Shown here one piece after another: positions 62,283-64,000 of a stretch of 64,000 bases of DNA. Source of the DNA: M3007 sp965249785 (lineage in GTDB: Bacteria; Bacteroidota; Bacteroidia; Chitinophagales; Saprospiraceae); NCBI GenBank assembly GCA_965249785.1, contig CBDFMU010000026.1, positions 248,001 through 312,000 on the forward strand, read 5' to 3'. The notes under the pieces are model-generated. The model was not told the DNA's origin. It did no database searches and saw only the letters and a list, made by a program, of their open reading frames with translations. The translations under genes and the position numbers were made by a program. Position 1 is the stretch's first letter; each line of letters starts with the position of its first letter.

Positions 62283-62463
62283 GTTGAGAATGTGGCGGCT
62301 GTTGAGGTTGTTGAGAAAAGGATGAGCAAAAATAATGTAGAATTGTCAAAATATATCAACTTGCCAAACACGCGGTTTAAAGAGCATGGCCAGGAAGAAA
62401 TCAGAAACGAAGATATTGGTACTTGCGTGTGTCTCCTTTCTCAACCACTCAACATTCTCAACT
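62283..62463. repeat. TTGAG/CTCAA inverted repeat upstream of the thioredoxin-like gene
   Basis: Left arm words TTGAG at 62284, 62302 and 62311; right arm CTCAA at 62440, 62448 and 62457. The outer GTTGAGAATGT pairs with ACATTCTCAAC. It uses the arm-built-of-words design of the GCAA elements but with another word and 8-9 bp steps. The same CTCAAC words recur near 43930-43950. Confidence 0.55.
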
Positions 62464-62479
62464 CCCTTCACGAATTATA

Positions 62480-63622
62480 TCATTCCACCTGCATCACACT
62501 CCGCTCCAACACCAACTGATAGTAGGCTTCGTATTGCGGTAAAATTTTGTCAATATCAAATTTACGGGCCTGGGCCAGGGCGTTGGCTTTGAATTCGTGC
62601 AACATATCCGCATCCTGCAGCAACCGAATAGCATTGCGAGCCATGTCTTCCACGTCGCCTACATTACTCACGAAACCCGTTACGCCGTGGATATTTACCT
62701 CCGGCAACCCGCCCGCATTGGAAGAAATCACCGGCACTTCGCAGGCCATCGCTTCCAGTGCCGCCAAGCCGAAACTCTCCTTTTCCGATGGTACGATAAA
62801 CAGGTCGCAGATAGCCAATAGTTCCTCGATGGCATCTTGCTTACCCAGAAAACGAATGTCTTGACTCAGACCGAGTTCACGGCTTAGGCGTTCCAGGTTT
62901 TGGCGTTCGGGACCGTCGCCGATGAGGAGTAGTTTGGAAGGCACTTCGGCGCGTACTTTTTCAAAAACCCGGATCACATCTTCCACCCGTTTCACTTTTC
63001 GGAAATTGGAGGTATGCACCAGAATATGCTCACCTTCGGGGGCAATTATTTTTTTAAAATGCGCTTTATCTGTTTTTCTAAATCGGTCAAAATCAATGAA
63101 ATTGTAAATGACTTCAATGTCGCGTTTGATCTTGAATAGTCGCAACGTATCGGCTTTCAGGCTCTGCGATACTGCCGTCACGCCATCGCTTTTATTGATA
63201 CTAAATTCCACCACTGGCGCGAAAGCGCGGTTGTTGCCCACCAGCGTAATATCGGTACCGTGCAGCGTGGTCACGACTGGCACGTAGCGACCTTCGGTAA
63301 TGAGAATTTTCTTAGCCATATATGCCACCGCCGCATGGGGAATGGCATAGTGAACGTGCAGTAAATCAAGGTTTTGGTAGCGCACCACATCCACGATTTT
63401 GGAGGCCAAGGCCGTGTCATAAGGCGGATATTCAAACAGCGGATAATCCTCGCTGTCCACCTCGTGATGGAACACATTCTCATGGAAATGCGCCAGGCGC
63501 ACCGGACGGCGATAAGTGATAAAGTGAATTTGGTGGCCTTTACGCGCCAGGCCGAGGCCGAGTTCAGTGGCTACTACGCCGGAGCCACCATAAGTGGGGT
63601 AACAAACAATTCCGATTTTCAT
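62480..63622 (-). CDS. bshA: N-acetyl-alpha-D-glucosaminyl L-malate synthase BshA
   Basis: A 380-residue GT4 glycosyltransferase starting MKIGIVCYPTYGGSGVVATE at 63622, the signature start of BshA. Also visible are HVHYAIPHAAVAYMAK, TTLHGTDITLVG, HTSNFRKVKRVEDVIRVF, LLIGDGPERQNLERL and PSEKESFGLAALEAMACEVP. It joins GlcNAc from UDP-GlcNAc to L-malate, the first step of bacillithiol synthesis in the cytoplasm. No bshB or bshC is in the window. Upstream in-frame codons to 63688 are not needed. Confidence 0.93.
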   Translation of the reverse strand: MKIGIVCYPTYGGSGVVATELGLGLARKGHQIHFITYRRPVRLAHFHENVFHHEVDSEDYPLFEYPPYDTALASKIVDVVRYQNLDLLHVHYAIPHAAVAYMAKKILITEGRYVPVVTTLHGTDITLVGNNRAFAPVVEFSINKSDGVTAVSQSLKADTLRLFKIKRDIEVIYNFIDFDRFRKTDKAHFKKIIAPEGEHILVHTSNFRKVKRVEDVIRVFEKVRAEVPSKLLLIGDGPERQNLERLSRELGLSQDIRFLGKQDAIEELLAICDLFIVPSEKESFGLAALEAMACEVPVISSNAGGLPEVNIHGVTGFVSNVGDVEDMARNAIRLLQDADMLHEFKANALAQARKFDIDKILPQYEAYYQLVLERSVMQVE

Positions 63623-63747
63623 ACCTGCTGTTGGTGAAGAAACTCTTCCAGAGACTACCATGCTGGAACAAGGTGGCAGGATAAACAAGGAAAATGCGGA
63701 AAGGGTCGGATGTTGGCAGAAAATTAACGGCGCGGTAAGGCGAAGGT

Positions 63748-64000
63748 TCAGCGCACTAAGGTCAAATCACCGCTTTTAAGCAAATAACTGCGCTGGTTTC
63801 CGTTGTCGAGCCAGGTTCTTAATTGAAACAGGTACACGCCGGGGGGCGCACTTTTGCCATGGACCGTGCCATTCCAGGACAAATCCGGCCGTTGTGACTG
63901 AAACACCAAGGCTCCCCAGCGATCAAAAATCTGTAAAGAGAAGTCGAAAAAAGTGCAGCCGCTGGATATTTGAAACTGGTTATTGTCCTGGCCGGCATTG
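63748..64000 (-). CDS. T9SS type B sorting-domain protein, C-terminal fragment
   Basis: The last 83 codons of a leftward gene that begins beyond the right edge; the TGA is at 63748-63750. The readable part is a gliding-motility-associated (CHU_C, T9SS type B) C-terminal domain: FFDFSLQIFDRWGALVFQSQ, then DLSWNGTVHGKSAPPGVYLF, and a closing GDLTLVR. Such domains direct secretion through the Por system and surface retention of large adhesins. The gap to bshA is 125 bases. The rest of the protein cannot be seen. Confidence 0.88.
   Translation of the reverse strand, partial: NAGQDNNQFQISSGCTFFDFSLQIFDRWGALVFQSQRPDLSWNGTVHGKSAPPGVYLFQLRTWLDNGNQRSYLLKSGDLTLVR

Noticed and set aside
1..64000. tRNA or rRNA genes
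   Set aside because: No stretch showed cloverleaf arms with a GTTCGA-type T loop or conserved rRNA words; absence was judged by eye only.

Overview
The window looks like a Bacteroidota chromosome, most plausibly Saprospiria (Lewinella/Haliscomenobacter-like). The evidence is Por-secretion (T9SS) type A and type B C-terminal sorting domains on large HYR, FG-GAP and SprB-repeat proteins, a BshA bacillithiol glycosyltransferase, DUF6089 and OmpA-type envelope proteins, a BlaI/M56-TonB pair, and promoters of the Bacteroidota form TTG-N19-21-TAnnTTTG. No tRNA, rRNA or CRISPR array was recognised. Everything here was read by eye; no database search was run.

Layout. 1-9210: a partial lipoprotein, a 41-residue membrane protein, uvrA (broken by a CG duplication), a Uma2 nuclease-like gene, gatA, an ECF sigma factor with a well-formed promoter and Shine-Dalgarno, an unusual SDR and a PA0069-type radical SAM protein. 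9211-20267: a secreted protein of about 2200 residues (FG-GAP + HYR + MopE motifs, T9SS type A) broken by one frameshift, a CtpA-type S41 protease, an alpha/beta hydrolase and a lipoprotein. 20547-27144: a soluble-adenylate-cyclase-like cyclase/AAA/TPR protein overlapping an OppB/DppB-type permease. 27206-35995: UDP-sugar dehydrogenase, OmpA protein, BlaI/BlaR1-TonB pair, DUF6089 protein, a complete 1319-bp IS4-type element, a lipoprotein and a methyltransferase. 36082-50265: SprB-repeat protein, PAP2/haloperoxidase-like lipoprotein, dcd, CoA-binding protein, fasciclin protein, a CDGSH protein, the rpsF-rpsR-rplI operon, TraB/GumN protein, a second OmpA protein, mnmA and a thioredoxin-like protein.

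50345-60955 is the accessory highlight: seven codirectional, closely packed genes (CHAT + C-terminal adaptor-like domain, MoxR AAA ATPase, second CHAT protease, vWA-like/receiver/TPR scaffold, DUF4240-like protein, small GIY-YIG-like protein, and a caspase fused to an SGNH hydrolase). The layout fits the vWA-MoxR-effector type of NTP-dependent conflict system, here with three caspase-fold proteases and a putative lipolytic or esterase effector. It sits between two paralogous thioredoxin-like genes, with a perfect 30-bp palindrome at its upstream edge. The window closes with bshA and the end of a T9SS type B protein.

A second signal crosses the whole window. At least ten intergenic gaps hold long imperfect inverted repeats whose arms are built from GCAA (left) and TTGC (right) words spaced 7-8 bp apart. 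The copies share word and phase but not overall sequence. One lies inside the ribosomal protein operon, and the IS element has inserted into another.
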